64,000 nucleotides of DNA from Lachnospiraceae bacterium (lineage in GTDB: Bacteria > Bacillota > Clostridia > Lachnospirales > Lachnospiraceae), in the NCBI GenBank assembly GCA_024698705.1, contig JAILQX010000001.1, forward strand, positions 1-64,000, given 5' to 3'. Under the pieces are notes generated by a model. It ran no database searches. It saw only the letters and a program-made list of their open reading frames with translations, and had not been told where the DNA came from. Position 1 is the first letter of the stretch, and each line of letters opens with the position of its first letter. Shown here piece after piece: positions 18,732 to 27,250 of the stretch. The position numbers and the translations under genes were made by a program.

Positions 18732-19277
18732 TTACAGGAACAAGTCAAGCTTTCTCTGTTCCTTTACGGTGAAATCGAGAACATTTGCTATCTCGAAACG
18801 GTTGCCGTCCACATCCGTTATTAGCAGCCTTGTATCCGAAAGCTTGCTCACCGCATCCGCGCCCATATTTATCGTGAATTTACATCTGCCCTTATCGGTC
18901 TCCACATCAAAATATGCGTACCCATACTCATCTTTTATGCTTATGACCTTTGTTATGACCGGTGTGAAATAATACAATTCCTGCTGTTCGAGCAGTATTT
19001 TCACCGTTTCCTCCGGCAGTTCTTTGATGTCTTCGATTATGCCTATTTCCTTATCGCCGTCCATGACATCGCGCACTGACATATACTTATCCGGATCGGT
19101 AAACGGAAATAACCTTATGACCTTGACACGGTCATATTTTTTCCCGTCCAGTTCCATTCCTATGAAACCGCCCTCAGTCTTTGTAAATACTGCATTTCCC
19201 GAATTTATCGTTTTGCTTTTGTCTGTATCTGTTGCCATTGGTCTTTCTGCCTCGACATTTATCATTTCTTTACTCAT
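18732..19277 (-). CDS. DUF1854-family protein
   Basis: The 181-residue soluble protein follows the DUF1854 pattern closely: VIRLFPFTDPDKYMSVRD, IGIIEDIKELPEET, YYFTPVITKVISI, DVETDKGRCKF and LLITDVDGNRFEI, ending in a basic/hydrophobic tail. The family has no known biochemical activity and typically sits beside ABC exporters. Here it lies between two ABC half-transporters, 31 bp from one and 47 bp from the other, so all three are likely one operon and one complex. The preceding RBS is AAAGGAT with nine-base spacing. Confidence 0.85.
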   Translation of the reverse strand: MSKEMINVEAERPMATDTDKSKTINSGNAVFTKTEGGFIGMELDGKKYDRVKVIRLFPFTDPDKYMSVRDVMDGDKEIGIIEDIKELPEETVKILLEQQELYYFTPVITKVISIKDEYGYAYFDVETDKGRCKFTINMGADAVSKLSDTRLLITDVDGNRFEIANVLDFTVKEQRKLDLFL

Positions 19278-19324
19278 TATTCCGATATCCTTTCAAATAA
19301 GCTGTTATCCTTTTTTCACAGCAT

Positions 19325-21697
19325 TTATGCATCTCCGATCACAGAACCCTTGCCCTGCGTATTCTGCAATTCAAGCAGGTGCCTGTATATGCCGCCTTCT
19401 TTTCCCGCAAGTTCGTCTATGGTCCCTTCCTCTGCGATACGTCCGTTCTCTATAACGATGATCCTGTCGGCCGCATCGAGTGTGGAAAGCCTGTGCGCGA
19501 TCGAGAGCGTTGTCCTGCCTTTTACGAGCAGTTCAAGCGCCTGCTGTATAGCCTTCTCCGTTGCCGTATCCACACTGGCCGTCGCTTCGTCAAGTATGAG
19601 TATACGCGGATTTGCGATTATCGCTCTGGCTATCGAAAGCCTCTGCCTCTCACCGCCGGAAAGAGCCTGCCCCGAAGCTCCGATCACCGTATCATAGCCG
19701 TCCGGCATCCTTGATATGAAATCATGTGCACTCGCCAGCTTTGCTGCTTTTATGATGTCCTCACGCGATGCATTTTCATCCGCATATGCGATATTCTGAG
19801 CCACTGTTCCCATAAATATGTATGTGTCCTGCGAAACCACGGCTATATTTTTTCTCAGATCCGCAAATGCAAGTTTTTTTATATCCACATCATCGATAAA
19901 TATCTCACCTTCGTCGGCGTCATACAGTCTGGACAGCAGATTGACGAGCGTCGTTTTGCCTGCGCCGCTTTTTCCGACTATCCCGAGCATTTCCCCGGGT
20001 TTGACGTGAAGATTTATATTTTTCAGGACCGGGTGTGTCCTGTTGTAACCGAATGTCATATTATTGATATCTATCTTGCCTTTCGGGTCGGAGAGCCTGA
20101 TCGGATTTTCACACTCCACGACATCGGGGATCGCATCGATTATCTCAAATATCCTCTGCGCCGCATTGATCGAATCGGACCACATCCTGAATATCCATGA
20201 AAAGAATCTCATCGGACCGTTCAGCTGATCCACATATCCGACAAATGTGATCAATACACCAAGGCTTATAGACCTGAAATTCAGGACCATCACAACTCCG
20301 AGCGCCCATACCCAGATACTTGAGATGACCTGCACCATTTCATAGAGCAACGTGAACCTGTTGCTGTATCTGACTATCCTGACTTCGGCCTCTTCAAGGT
20401 TTTTATTCGGCCCGACAAATCTTTCTTCCTCTGCATCTTCCTGACCGAAGCTTCTTACGACCCTAGCTCCGGTGAGATTATCATTTACCTTGCTGTTTAC
20501 AGCACTTTCCGCTCTGTGACGGCGTCCGAACAGCGTCCATATTCCCGGACGCAGCTTGACACTCAAGACCACCAGAAGCGGCAGAAGGATACACGCTACC
20601 ACCGACATCTGCCAGTTAAGTGCAAACATTACCGCAAATGTAACAATTATTGTTATGGAATTTATGATCAGATACGGAAGTCCGTCAAGGTAAAATTCCG
20701 TCATCCTGTCGGCATCCCTGAGCACCCTCGTCATCAGGTTTCCGGTCTGTTTTGATGTATAGAAATTCATCGACAGATCTTCTATCGCGGAAAAAACGTC
20801 CTTCTTCATGTCCCTGACGCTTTTTGTCACGACACTGCCCATAACTATGCCCTGCAATACCGCAGTCAGCATCTGTATGACCTTGATTCCGAGCATCACA
20901 ACTACCAGCAATATGACCGCAATTATATACTTCCCTGCCACTCCGAACGCAGCAAGAAATGAATCATCCCTCGCAAGTATCCTGTCATAAAGGACCGAAC
21001 CGCTCAGATACGGCCATGCTATGCTCAGGACCGCTGTCAGTATGTAGCAAACGGCAAGCAATGCGATATGCCCTTTATATCTCAGAAAATAAGACAGTCC
21101 TCTGAAGAATACAGACGTCTTGCTCTTGTTTTTGCCGTCGGGCTGTTTGTCCGTTTTGTCCGGTTCCTGCCCTGCGTCCTCGCCTTCAGCTTTCTCCTGT
21201 GTAGGGTCATCATCTGTACTGTCAGCATCTGCGCCATTGCTTTTAGCCTTATCCTGCGCCGGGTCAATTTCCTGTGACGCGATACCTGCCCCGCTCCTGA
21301 TAAGCTTTCTCAATTCCATAAGCTTCTCAAGATGCGTATTGGTGCAGGCTCCGATCAGCACATGCTCACCGTCTTTCAGGTTGTCCCGTTCTTTGCTTTG
21401 GGAAGCATCATCTCCGCTATCTTTTGCATTCTTCGCAGCTCTAAGCAGGTTGGTGGCAACCATATTTTCTATGGTCCAGTGTGCATACTTTGCAAGTACA
21501 AAGGTCCTGATCTCGTACTCGCTCTCGCTCTTCTTCGTTATTCCCACAAGTCTGTCGCGCGTAAGCACAAGATACCCGTTTTCATATGCACCGTCACTTG
21601 AAATATCCGTCGGGCACACATACAATATGTCATTTTTATTTATTCCTTCATCCTCGAGCACCTTCAGCTCGTACAAAGGTAATTCCGTCTTGTTCAT
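19325..21697 (-). CDS. ABC half-transporter with N-terminal bPH-like domain and charged linker
   Basis: The 790-residue protein starts with a globular domain (about 1-140) related to the one on its partner at 16478-18700. It continues through a low-complexity acidic/Lys linker (about 140-195, many DxD, QEKAEGED and KTDKQPDGKNKS segments), then a six-helix type I exporter domain (about 205-495). The ATPase domain has GKSGAGKTTL, ALSGGERQRLS and ILILDEATASVDT. It is the first large gene after the small ORF/terminator leader at 21725-21937, with the start codon 28 bp downstream of that terminator. Expression therefore probably depends on read-through. Unlike the partner it lacks the zinc ribbon. 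Substrate unknown; peptide or drug export is the general expectation. Confidence 0.85.
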   Translation of the reverse strand: MNKTELPLYELKVLEDEGINKNDILYVCPTDISSDGAYENGYLVLTRDRLVGITKKSESEYEIRTFVLAKYAHWTIENMVATNLLRAAKNAKDSGDDASQSKERDNLKDGEHVLIGACTNTHLEKLMELRKLIRSGAGIASQEIDPAQDKAKSNGADADSTDDDPTQEKAEGEDAGQEPDKTDKQPDGKNKSKTSVFFRGLSYFLRYKGHIALLAVCYILTAVLSIAWPYLSGSVLYDRILARDDSFLAAFGVAGKYIIAVILLVVVMLGIKVIQMLTAVLQGIVMGSVVTKSVRDMKKDVFSAIEDLSMNFYTSKQTGNLMTRVLRDADRMTEFYLDGLPYLIINSITIIVTFAVMFALNWQMSVVACILLPLLVVLSVKLRPGIWTLFGRRHRAESAVNSKVNDNLTGARVVRSFGQEDAEEERFVGPNKNLEEAEVRIVRYSNRFTLLYEMVQVISSIWVWALGVVMVLNFRSISLGVLITFVGYVDQLNGPMRFFSWIFRMWSDSINAAQRIFEIIDAIPDVVECENPIRLSDPKGKIDINNMTFGYNRTHPVLKNINLHVKPGEMLGIVGKSGAGKTTLVNLLSRLYDADEGEIFIDDVDIKKLAFADLRKNIAVVSQDTYIFMGTVAQNIAYADENASREDIIKAAKLASAHDFISRMPDGYDTVIGASGQALSGGERQRLSIARAIIANPRILILDEATASVDTATEKAIQQALELLVKGRTTLSIAHRLSTLDAADRIIVIENGRIAEEGTIDELAGKEGGIYRHLLELQNTQGKGSVIGDA

Positions 21698-21724
21698 TCT
21701 TATCTTCCTCTGTTGCTCATGTAT

Positions 21725-21753
21725 AAAAAAAGGACACGGTAATTACCGTGTCC
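21725..21753 (-). terminator. perfect 22-bp palindromic terminator in the ABC leader (attenuator candidate)
   Basis: A perfect dyad with arm GGACACGGTAA (21732-21753) is followed on the minus strand by seven T. It lies between the small ORF (stop at 21786) and the ABC gene start (21697), in the same transcription direction. The central GTAATTACC (21739-21747) is complementary to a segment inside the small ORF (21816-21824), so an alternative pairing could melt the terminator. Confidence 0.85.
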
Positions 21754-21785
21754 CTGACTGTACCCAATTGTAATATGATGCGCCC

Positions 21786-21875
21786 TCAAGCGCATTCACC
21801 TATAATAAGTCCGGAGGTAATTACGTTCTTTGTTCCATGTATTAAATTGCAAGTACTGATATAATGCTTAAACAT
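21786..21875 (-). CDS. 29-residue small ORF: leader peptide or small exported peptide
   Basis: The ORF starts at ATG 21875 with one of the strongest RBSs in the window (AAAGGAGGTAAC, 7-base spacing from GGAGG) and reads MFKHYISTC...GLIIGECA before TGA. It has Cys at 9 and 28, no leader-GG signal and no hydrophobic signal peptide. A consensus promoter lies 33 bp upstream and a terminator 32 bp downstream. Codons 18-21 (GTA ATT ACC TCC) hold TTACCTCC, an exact complement of the RBS, and also pair with the terminator loop. The end of the ORF overlaps another small stem (ATGCGC/GCGCAT, 21778-21795). This fits a translated leader that controls the ABC operon; a ribosomal peptide exported by that transporter is the alternative. 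It is too short for homology by eye. Confidence 0.65.
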   Translation of the reverse strand: MFKHYISTCNLIHGTKNVITSGLIIGECA

Positions 21876-21908
21876 TTCGTTACCTCCTTTCTGTGTAAAA
21901 TTAAATTT

Positions 21909-21937
21909 AGGATACACATATCCCAAATGTCTGTCAA
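21909..21937 (-). promoter_or_regulatory. consensus sigma-A promoter with operator-like dyad
   Basis: TTGACA (21932-21937) and TATCCT (21909-21914) are spaced by 17 bp on the minus strand, upstream of the 29-codon ORF. A dyad GGATA-CACA-TATCC (21910-21923) overlaps the -10 and could be a repressor site. Confidence 0.75.
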
Positions 21938-22036
21938 GTGTTTGATCTAATTTTCAGTTGGTTACAATTTGTCACCAACTGACTTCCCTCTTCTTTCAGC
22001 CTGTTTTCCGGCACTTTCCAATACTTCCCTGCACCA

Positions 22037-23929
22037 TCACTCCCCGGGTTCGTCTGCGGGCTGCGTGCCCCAGATGTATTCCTCAAGCTCACTTATGCCG
22101 TCATCATCCTCAAGTGCCTTTGAAAACTGTGTTTCATAGAGTTCGGCGTAAACGCCGCCCTGCTTGACAAGTTCTTTATGCTGTCCTCTTTCGACGATCG
22201 CTCCGTCCTTTACAACGAGGATCTCATCGGCTGCAAGTATTGTTGAAAGCCTGTGGGCGATCAGTATGCTTGTATGGGAATTGATGATCGGATCTATGGC
22301 TTCCTGGATCTTCTGCTCCGAGATCGAATCAAGGGCCGATGTCGCCTCATCAAATACAAAGATCGTAGGATTCTTGAGCAATATCCTTGCTATCGAGATA
22401 CGCTGCTTCTCACCGCCGGAAAGCTTCAGGCCTCGATTGCCGACCATCGTATCAAGACCTTTTTCCTGCTTCTCGACAAACTCATATATGTTGGCCTTTT
22501 TCAGGGCTTCGATCATTTCCTCTTGTGTTGCATCCGGCTTTGCGTAAAGAAGGTTGTCCCTTATGGTTCCGTTAAAGAGATATGTTTCCTGCGATACGAC
22601 TCCGATCCGGCTTCTCAAGAAACCGAGGTCAAGTTTTCTTACATCCACTCCGTCAAATCTTACACTTCCGCTGCCTACGTCATAAAGCCTCGGGATAAGG
22701 TTTATGATCGTACTTTTACCCGAGCCGGAGGGTCCGACTATGGCTACGCTGTTGCCTGCCTTAAGTTCAAAACTGATATTTTTCAGGATGGGATGTCCTT
22801 CCTCGTATGCAAATCCCACATTTTCAAATCTTACATCGCCCGTCACTTTCTCGGGAATAACGGCATCCGGAGCATTTTTGATCTCGACCGGTATATCAAA
22901 ATAATCAAATATCCTTGTAAATAATGCCATCGATCTTACCCAGTCCACCTTTATGTTGAGAAGACTGTTTATGGGCATATACATTTTTCCGAGGAGCGCT
23001 ACCATAACGGTCACGTCACCGACGGTAAGATCACTTCCGTGGCGTATCATAAGTATACCGCCGACAAGGTATATGAGCATGGGGCCGATACTCGTAAATG
23101 TGGTCAGCACAACAAAAAACCACCGGCCTGCCATCCTTTCCTTGATATTGAGATCTATCATACGGTGATTGACCTTCTCATAGCGCTCATACTCGGTCTT
23201 TTCCTTACCGAAGAGTTTCACGAGAAGCTGTCCGCTTACAGACAGGGTCTCATTGAGGATACCGTTGATCTCATCATTACATTCCTGTGATTCCTTTGTA
23301 AGCGACCATCTGGTCTTCCCCGCCTTCCTCGTGGGAAGCGTGAACAGCGGCACAACAACTATCCCGATCAACGCCAGGATCCAGTTCTTGCGGAACATGG
23401 CTATCATGGCAATGATGAGAGTGACCGAATTGGACAATATACTTGAAAACGTATTTGTGATCGTCGACTGGACTCCGTCGATATCGCTCGTCATACGTGT
23501 TATGATATCTCCCTGATTGTTTGTGGTGAAAAAACTCTGCGACATTTCCTGCAGATGACCGTACATATGATTGCGCATGTCATAGGTGATGTGCTGCGCT
23601 ATCCAAGTGTTGAAATAACTCTCGACCATACCGATGAGATTGGCCAGAAATGTGACAAGCAAGGACAGCAAAATATAATTGACCAGTGCGGTCAAATCCT
23701 TCTTGAGCAGACCTTCATCCAAAATCTTGCCTGTTAATATCGATGGGAGCAATGTAAAAAAAGAGGAAACCACTATGCAAAGCAGTACCAGCATAAATCT
23801 GAACCTGTAAACCCACAGATAAGAAAATATGCGCTTGAGTAAAGCCGGAGTGACCTTTGGCTGGTTCTCCAACTCTTCCTCGGATAAAAATCTGGCCATT
23901 CCCGGGCCTCTTCCTCCTGCTGGCGGCAT
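22037..23929 (-). CDS. type I ABC exporter (multidrug-like, membrane plus ATPase)
   Basis: A 630-residue half-transporter of the MsbA/LmrA-like group. Six helices lie in about 40-325 and the ATPase domain in 365-600 has GPSGSGKST, LSGGEKQRISIA and IFVFDEATSALD. The Gly/Pro-rich start MPPAGGRGPGM is usual for one partner of heterodimeric exporters. It lacks the extra N-terminal domain of the two transporters downstream and is separated from them by its own gap and the leader promoter, so it is probably a separate unit. It follows the isochorismatase-family gene by 22 bp with RBS GAAGGAGAG and may be cotranscribed with it. Substrate unknown. Confidence 0.85.
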   Translation of the reverse strand: MPPAGGRGPGMARFLSEEELENQPKVTPALLKRIFSYLWVYRFRFMLVLLCIVVSSFFTLLPSILTGKILDEGLLKKDLTALVNYILLSLLVTFLANLIGMVESYFNTWIAQHITYDMRNHMYGHLQEMSQSFFTTNNQGDIITRMTSDIDGVQSTITNTFSSILSNSVTLIIAMIAMFRKNWILALIGIVVVPLFTLPTRKAGKTRWSLTKESQECNDEINGILNETLSVSGQLLVKLFGKEKTEYERYEKVNHRMIDLNIKERMAGRWFFVVLTTFTSIGPMLIYLVGGILMIRHGSDLTVGDVTVMVALLGKMYMPINSLLNIKVDWVRSMALFTRIFDYFDIPVEIKNAPDAVIPEKVTGDVRFENVGFAYEEGHPILKNISFELKAGNSVAIVGPSGSGKSTIINLIPRLYDVGSGSVRFDGVDVRKLDLGFLRSRIGVVSQETYLFNGTIRDNLLYAKPDATQEEMIEALKKANIYEFVEKQEKGLDTMVGNRGLKLSGGEKQRISIARILLKNPTIFVFDEATSALDSISEQKIQEAIDPIINSHTSILIAHRLSTILAADEILVVKDGAIVERGQHKELVKQGGVYAELYETQFSKALEDDDGISELEEYIWGTQPADEPGE

Positions 23930-23951
23930 AGTGCTCTCCTTCTTTAATTAA

Positions 23952-24497
23952 TCATTTTTTTCCTTCGTTCTTTACCTCTACATGACACGCCTTCATGGCA
24001 TTCAATGCCGTTTGATGGCTTTCGGGCGTGACACCTGCGCAGCATGACGCATCCACGATGATATGTGCATCCGGCAGAAATGCCTTTGCTAGCAATGCAT
24101 TGCTTATGACACAGATATCTGTACAAAGGCCGATCAGCTCGACCGTGTCTATCTTCTCGGTTTTGTTGAGGTTTTTAAGCATTTTTCCGAGTTTCCTGCT
24201 GCCGAACGTCACCTTGTCAATGATATCGGCTTTTGCTGCAAACTCACTCAGTTCGTCTATGATCTGCCAGCCCTTGCTCCCCTTCACGCAATGAGGTACC
24301 GGAAGATTCTTCCCTTCCTCCGTCTTGAGGTAATCCTTGCCATGTGTGTCACGTGTAAATATTATCTTATCTCCCGCCTTTTCGGCCTTAGCTACCCTTT
24401 TTACAACTTTCGGAACTATCTTGATGCCTTCTTCATTTCTGAGTGCATCCGTAACGAAATCATTCTGCATGTCAACAACTATCAATACCTTGCTCAT
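23952..24497 (-). CDS. isochorismatase-family cysteine hydrolase (nicotinamidase-like)
   Basis: The 181-residue protein has the cysteine hydrolase triad pattern: Asp in VVDMQNDF (residue 9), a Lys in the VTFGSRKLGK region and the nucleophile Cys in GLCTDICVISNA. HxxGxxxxPHCVKG after TRDTH resembles the metal-binding region of nicotinamidases (PncA), which convert nicotinamide to nicotinate in NAD salvage. Related enzymes cleave isochorismate or small amides, so the substrate is not certain. RBS AAAAGGAG supports the start. Confidence 0.8.
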   Translation of the reverse strand: MSKVLIVVDMQNDFVTDALRNEEGIKIVPKVVKRVAKAEKAGDKIIFTRDTHGKDYLKTEEGKNLPVPHCVKGSKGWQIIDELSEFAAKADIIDKVTFGSRKLGKMLKNLNKTEKIDTVELIGLCTDICVISNALLAKAFLPDAHIIVDASCCAGVTPESHQTALNAMKACHVEVKNEGKK

Positions 24498-24605
24498 ACC
24501 TGTCTCCTTTTCTGAAACCGATCACTTACAGCAAAAAGTGTCTGCCTGAAACAAACAAATGACACCTCATTACTTATCATATCACAAACCGTTGTGGAAT
24601 GCGCA

Positions 24606-24652
24606 CAAAAATCCCGATCGGGCCCTCGCACATTTGCAATTTCCCGACCGGG
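24606..24652 (-). terminator. intrinsic terminator after the XRE regulator gene
   Basis: Arms CCCGGTCGGG and CCCGATCGGG (24613-24652) pair with a 20-nt loop and are followed on the minus strand by ATTTTTG. The central G-U pair forms only in minus-strand RNA. Confidence 0.7.
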
Positions 24653-24691
24653 CTTTCATTCAGATCACGCACTTAAATCCGCCCCGTGTTA

Positions 24692-24886
24692 TCATTCGTC
24701 CCAGAAAATATCATCAAGTGTCTTTCCAAGTGCCTTGCATATCGCTATGCACAGATTGATCGTCGGATTATAATCCCCCTTTTCGATCGCGCTGATCGTC
24801 TGTCTTGATACTCCGCATATCTTTGCAAGGTCATCCTGTGACAGATCCAGTGCCGCCCTTGCCGATTTAAATTTAAGATTTTTCAT
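24692..24886 (-). CDS. XRE-family HTH regulator (64 aa)
   Basis: A minimal Cro/CI-type DNA-binding protein: the helix-turn-helix spans about residues 10-35 (LSQDDLAKICGVSRQTISAIEKGDYNP region), followed by the LCIAICKALG helix and the typical LDDIFWDE ending. These small regulators usually repress their own operon together with a membrane protein, which here is the gene 18 bp upstream. Target operators are not proven; an inverted repeat in the leader (25476-25513) is one candidate. Confidence 0.88.
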   Translation of the reverse strand: MKNLKFKSARAALDLSQDDLAKICGVSRQTISAIEKGDYNPTINLCIAICKALGKTLDDIFWDE

Positions 24887-24904
24887 GCTATTCTTCGCCC
24901 CCGT

Positions 24905-25420
24905 TCAGTCTTCTTCCGTTTTATTATCGATCTTATTCTTTAACAGAAATGCTATCACGATAACCGTCATTGCAACTCCAAGAAAGAGATTCATTACATT
25001 TCCGCAGTTCTTATCGGCCCAGCTGAACGATCCGTCCGTTATTATCCTTATCCCCCCGATTATATTGGTCAGACCGAGCAGTAACCATATCACGATGATC
25101 CTCACCGGCTGAGCATCAAAGCCCAGAAGCGCGTCATGCATTATCGCATCGATCGCAAATACCGTCAATCCGATGAGCAGTGATATCATTCCGAGATTAC
25201 TCATGCTGATGTAATTTTCCATCGAAGGTCCCGCAAGAACCGTTACCAATCCCAGTATGAGCGTTACCAGGAACCCCTTCTTGTACGCATCTCCTCTTGC
25301 TCGCAGCTGTCTCTCATCATACTCTCCCTTTATCCCACAGAAACCCATTTTCTTTTTGATGTACAAGATCAGCAATCCGACCGCTACTCCACTTAAAACT
25401 CCAATCAAATATGCACTCAT
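24905..25420 (-). CDS. integral membrane protein paired with XRE regulator
   Basis: A 171-residue protein with four or five helices: one at 2-20, a basic loop with the conserved-looking GEYDERQLRARG, then helices near 50-66, 73-95, 105-122 and 142-160. Small membrane proteins with this DERQ...RGxAYK motif often pair with PBSX-type XRE regulators in Firmicutes; the function is unknown. RBS AAAGGAG and a good promoter at 25543-25571 support it as the first gene of the two-gene operon. Confidence 0.72.
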   Translation of the reverse strand: MSAYLIGVLSGVAVGLLILYIKKKMGFCGIKGEYDERQLRARGDAYKKGFLVTLILGLVTVLAGPSMENYISMSNLGMISLLIGLTVFAIDAIMHDALLGFDAQPVRIIVIWLLLGLTNIIGGIRIITDGSFSWADKNCGNVMNLFLGVAMTVIVIAFLLKNKIDNKTEED

Positions 25421-25475
25421 AGTTTTCTCTCCTTTTACTTATTCCTTTTATTTGTTAAAATCAGTTTGTATTGCT

Positions 25476-25513
25476 TTCGGTAAATAAAACGACGCGTCGA
25501 TGTACTTACCGAA
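25476..25513 (-). promoter_or_regulatory. structured element / inverted repeat in 5' leader
   Basis: TTCGGTAA (25476-25483) and TTACCGAA (25506-25513) form an 8-bp inverted repeat that encloses a CGACGCGTCG palindrome (25490-25499). It lies in the predicted 115-nt leader of the membrane/XRE operon, downstream of its promoter. It may be an RNA fold or a protein operator. Confidence 0.45.
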
Positions 25514-25542
25514 ATTCATTTTGTTTTCCCGGGTATGATCAT

Positions 25543-25571
25543 AATATAAACCATGTTTTGCAATTTGTCAA
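25543..25571 (-). promoter_or_regulatory. sigma-A promoter for the membrane protein/XRE operon
   Basis: TTGACA (25566-25571) and TATATT (25543-25548) with a 17-bp spacer on the minus strand. This is close to consensus and points to the 25420 start. Confidence 0.7.
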
Positions 25572-25661
25572 CTATATTTTACATTTTTCTATCATAAATT
25601 GCATTTTGCTATTAAAAGGGACTGAATAATGTAAATAGCAAGGAGAGAGAGGTGTTGATCA

Positions 25662-27146
25662 ATGTCTGAAATATCCAAGAATATCATAGATCTCGACTAT
25701 CCCGATCCGGATGTGATCCGCGTCGGTGATACCTATTATATGGTCTCCACGACCATGTATTTTTTCCCCGGCTGTGAGATCCTAAGAAGCTATGATCTTT
25801 TGCACTGGGAACATGCAGGCTTCGTATATGACAATCTGGACAATACGCCCGGCCAATGCCTCGATGACAAAAAAGGTATATACGGTCAGGGTATGTGGGC
25901 TGCCACTCTGCGCTTCCATGAGGGCAGATTCTATATCATATTTGTCTGCAATGATACCCATAAGACCTATCTGTTCACTTGCGAAAATATATACGGCCCG
26001 TGGCAAAAGTCTGAGATCGAGGGTTTCTATCATGACTGCTCTCTTCTGTTTGATGAAGACAGGGTATTTCTTGTATACGGAAACAGGGAAATACATCTGA
26101 CCGAGCTGTCACCTGACTTGCACGGCCCTAAAAGAGGCGGCATTGACAAGGTGATCGTAAAGGACAGTGACAAGACTCCCCTCGCCTACGAAGGGTCTCA
26201 TTTTTATAAGATAAACGGACATTATTACATCTTTCTCATCCATTCGCTTGAAGACCGCTGGATGCGTGCCGAGGCCTGCTTCATGGCCGATAAGGTCGAT
26301 GGCGAATATAAGGGATGCGACATTCTTGCAAATGACCTTGGATATTGCGGTTCCGGTGTGGCTCAGGGCGGTATCGTGGATGATCCTTACGGTAATTTCT
26401 ATGCGATACTTTTTCAGGATATGGGGGCTGTAGGACGTGTTCCGTATCTTCTTAAGCTCGAATGGAAAGATGACTTCCCGATGATCGTAACGGATCCATG
26501 CCCTCCGCAAACCATCGATCTGCGTCCGGGCTATGTATATACGCCTCTCGTCGGAAGTGATGATTTCGGTTTCGCTGACGGGCCTGTATGGGGTCTGAAA
26601 CCCGCATGGCAATTCAATCACGTGCCAAAGCCTGAGCTTTTCGGTATCGACGACGCCAACCACAGCTTTACCGTCACCACCGACAGACTGTGCGATGATA
26701 TCCTGACTGCCGTTAACACTCTGACCATGCGGCTTAAGTTCCCCGCATGCCACTGTGCCGTCACTCTTGACGCTTCCGCTCTGAATGTCGGAGATGTGGC
26801 GGGTCTCGCCGTTATGCAGGGAGCCTATGCATTTGTCGGTGTGACAAGACGTGAAGACGGCCTTCATATGTTCATGCGCGAACGGATACCGAAAGAAAAT
26901 TCCGTAACCTCGTATACATACGAAATTACGGAACATGATGATGTTTTAATAGATTCTTCTGTTGTACGTCTTTCATTTGATGCGGATTTCGCTCATATGA
27001 AGGACGAAGTACGTTTCAATATCGGCCCGACGCATAAGATGTATTTTAAACTGGATCATTTTACAGGCAACAGGGCCGCCTTGTTCATGTATTCTAAGGA
27101 AGTCACGGGCGGAAGTGCTTCTTTCAGCGATTTCGTGCTTGAGTAG
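25662..27146 (+). CDS. GH43 family glycoside hydrolase (beta-xylosidase/arabinofuranosidase-like), cytoplasmic
   Basis: A 494-residue five-bladed propeller enzyme with the three GH43 acidic residues visible: base Asp15 in YPDPDVI, pKa-modulating Asp125 in YHDCSLLF and acid Glu177 in YEGSHFYKI. A C-terminal beta-sandwich (about 300-494) follows, as in xylosidase-type GH43 members. There is no signal peptide, so it should trim xylo-oligosaccharides or arabinosyl side chains inside the cell. It is the only plus-strand gene of the local xylan set and stands alone. The RBS is AAGGAGAG with a somewhat long spacing. Confidence 0.85.
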   Translation: MSEISKNIIDLDYPDPDVIRVGDTYYMVSTTMYFFPGCEILRSYDLLHWEHAGFVYDNLDNTPGQCLDDKKGIYGQGMWAATLRFHEGRFYIIFVCNDTHKTYLFTCENIYGPWQKSEIEGFYHDCSLLFDEDRVFLVYGNREIHLTELSPDLHGPKRGGIDKVIVKDSDKTPLAYEGSHFYKINGHYYIFLIHSLEDRWMRAEACFMADKVDGEYKGCDILANDLGYCGSGVAQGGIVDDPYGNFYAILFQDMGAVGRVPYLLKLEWKDDFPMIVTDPCPPQTIDLRPGYVYTPLVGSDDFGFADGPVWGLKPAWQFNHVPKPELFGIDDANHSFTVTTDRLCDDILTAVNTLTMRLKFPACHCAVTLDASALNVGDVAGLAVMQGAYAFVGVTRREDGLHMFMRERIPKENSVTSYTYEITEHDDVLIDSSVVRLSFDADFAHMKDEVRFNIGPTHKMYFKLDHFTGNRAALFMYSKEVTGGSASFSDFVLE

Positions 27147-27184
27147 ACAGTCGCTCCCGTCATTTCCCGTTTTACGTTGAGATA

Positions 27185-27250
27185 TCCGGCCGCTTTACTC
27201 GATCCGGCTCGAAAAGATCCGGCCGCCTTACTCAATCCAGCTCGGAGAAA
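27185..27250. repeat. 33-bp tandem duplication at the end of the CDF gene
   Basis: Two copies, 27185-27217 and 27218-27250, start TCCGGCCGC and agree at most positions. The second overlaps the last codons and stop of the CDF gene, and the first is a decayed copy just beyond it. Confidence 0.7.

Noticed and set aside
25565..25595. Plus-strand promoter for GH43 (TTGTCA and TATCAT)
   Set aside because: The spacer is 19 bp and the area overlaps a better minus-strand promoter, so I did not list it.
26109..26936. Long open frame on the minus strand opposite the GH43 gene
   Set aside because: It is antisense to a clear GH43 domain, has no RBS and no recognisable protein pattern.
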